Source: Lysobacter sp. Root76 (GTDB lineage: Bacteria > Pseudomonadota > Gammaproteobacteria > Xanthomonadales > Xanthomonadaceae). Taken from it: a stretch of DNA of 64,000 bases. Both the position numbers and the translations under genes were made by a program. Every line of letters starts with the position of its first letter. Within the stretch, counting starts at the first letter, position 1. The notes beneath the pieces are model-generated. The model saw nothing but the letters and a program-made list of their open reading frames with translations. It did no database searches and was not told the DNA's origin. Positions 63,095-64,000 of the stretch are shown piece after piece. The DNA is taken from the NCBI RefSeq assembly GCF_001428685.1, contig NZ_LMIK01000005.1:875540-939539 (forward strand), written 5' to 3'.

Positions 63095-64000
63095 ATGACG
63101 TCGCCGAAATCCCGCAAGACCACGCCCGCCGAGCGCCGCAGCCTGGCGATGTCGCTGCCGCCGCTGCCCGACGCCGACGAGGCGGCGATCCGGGTCTTCC
63201 TGGACGCGATCTGGGCCGAGAGCGGCCTCGCCCAGCAGACCCTGGACAGTTACCGCCGCGACCTCGAAGGCCTGGCGCGCTGGCGCGGCGGCCGCGACGG
63301 CGGCTTGGCCGGCGCGGATCGCGCGGCCCTGTTCGATTACCTGGCCTGGCGCACCCAGGAAGGTTATTCGCCGCGCAGCAACGCCCGCCTGCTGTCGGCG
63401 CTGCGCGCCTTCTACGCTCTGTCCCTACGCCGCGGCGAGCGCGCCGACGATCCGACCGCGTTGCTGGAACCGCCGCGGCTGCCGCGTTCGCTGCCCAAGG
63501 CGCTGGCGGAAAGCCAGATCGAAGCGTTGCTGGCCGCGCCCGAGATCGCCACCCCGCAGGGCCTGCGCGACCGCGCCATGCTCGAGTTGATGTACGCCGC
63601 CGGCCTGCGCGTAAGCGAGCTGGTCAACCTGCCCGCGACCGCGGTCAACCTGCGCCAGGGCGTGCTGCGCGTGACCGGCAAGGGCGGCAAGGAGCGCCTG
63701 GTGCCGCTGGGCGAAGAAGCCCAGCACTGGCTGGAGCGCTACCTGGCCGAAGCGCGTCCGGTGCTGGCCGGCAAGCAGGCCTTGAAGTCGCTGTTCATCG
63801 GCGGCGCGGGCGAGGAGGGGGCGCCGACCCGCCAGCAGTTCTGGCTGCTGGTGAAGCGCTATGCCGCCGTCGCCGGCATCGACCCGGCCCGGATCAGCCC
63901 GCACGGCCTGCGCCACAGCTTCGCCACCCACCTGCTCAATCACGGCGCCGACCTGCGCGCGCTGCAGATGCTGCTGGGCCACAGCTCGCTGTCGACCACC
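63095..64000 (+). CDS. xerD: Tyrosine recombinase XerD, 3' end cut by window edge
   Basis: The first 302 residues of the chromosome-dimer resolution recombinase that acts with XerC at dif under FtsK control. The SAM-like core-binding domain occupies about 30-115; catalytic residues R172 (GLRVSELV), K196 ([13 protein letters not shown]), H270 and R273 ([14 protein letters not shown]) and H296 ([10 protein letters not shown]) are all present. The nucleophilic tyrosine lies just beyond the window. The assignment to XerD rather than XerC rests on the overall sequence pattern and is not certain. Confidence 0.9.
   Translation, partial: MTSPKSRKTTPAERRSLAMSLPPLPDADEAAIRVFLDAIWAESGLAQQTLDSYRRDLEGLARWRGGRDGGLAGADRAALFDYLAWRTQEGYSPRSNARLLSALRAFYALSLRRGERADDPTALLEPPRLPRSLPKALAESQIEALLAAPEIATPQGLRDRAMLELMYAAGLRVSELVNLPATAVNLRQGVLRVTGKGGKERLVPLGEEAQHWLERYLAEARPVLAGKQALKSLFIGGAGEEGAPTRQQFWLLVKRYAAVAGIDPARISPHGLRHSFATHLLNHGADLRALQMLLGHSSLSTT

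Overview
The window is about 64 kb of high-GC (near 70%) chromosome from a gammaproteobacterium of the Xanthomonadaceae, most probably a Lysobacter. Supporting signs are the clp-speD neighbourhood, the pair metB-like / etfA flanking an LPS locus as in Xanthomonas, a reprolysin-like secreted protease with C-terminal FG-GAP repeats, an H-NS/Xrv-type protein, and many copies of an intergenic palindrome with core GGAGCGGCGTAAGCCGC. Almost all of it is ordinary core genome; no prophage, transposase, integron or CRISPR array is visible.

Layout. 0-12.5 kb: trpC, a HAD phosphatase, an acetyltransferase, clp (with a reading-frame break), speD, coq7, an orphan GlcF-like Fe-S protein, rplM-rpsI, tRNA-Gln, fumarylacetoacetase and maleylacetoacetate isomerase (tyrosine breakdown), pilU, a DUF4398 lipoprotein with an OmpA-like partner, and a structured leader or sRNA candidate before a DUF465 gene. 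12.7-17.4 kb: reverse transsulfuration (cystathionine beta-synthase and gamma-lyase) with a 2OG-Fe(II) oxygenase and a sulfotransferase-like gene. 17.4-29.6 kb: a surface-polysaccharide locus with Wzm/Wzt exporter, four stand-alone or fused methyltransferases around a 1132-residue WbsX-GT4-GT2 protein, a further methyltransferase with a long coiled coil, a lipoprotein, a PhyH-type dioxygenase and the scar of a deleted acyltransferase. 29.8-32.2 kb: a metalloprotease lipoprotein. 32.3-42.8 kb: etfBA, a mutarotase, xanB, an ATP-grasp protein, a CoA-transferase pair, galE, ETF-ubiquinone oxidoreductase and an Sfp-type phosphopantetheinyl transferase. 42.8-47.3 kb: an Mla-like lipid transport operon with an inserted CPBP protease. 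47.4-64 kb: ThrE exporter, H-NS-like protein, proS, two DUF4124 proteins, pssA, rimI, valS-holC-pepA, lptF-lptG, a 0.7 kb repeat cluster, an RDD protein and the start of xerD.

How it fits together. The locus between metB-like and etfA is the best candidate for an unusual system: an ABC-exported, methylated glycan whose chain end may be set by a methyltransferase carrying a coiled-coil spacer and read by the C-terminal domain of Wzt, analogous in logic to WbdD/Wzt of E. coli O9a. XanB (GDP-mannose) and GalE (UDP-galactose) 6-10 kb downstream could feed it, and LptF/LptG would deliver finished LPS to the surface. The other notable observation is that clp, a global regulator in this family, is interrupted at a 5-base homopolymer, which is either a real regulatory loss or a base-calling error.
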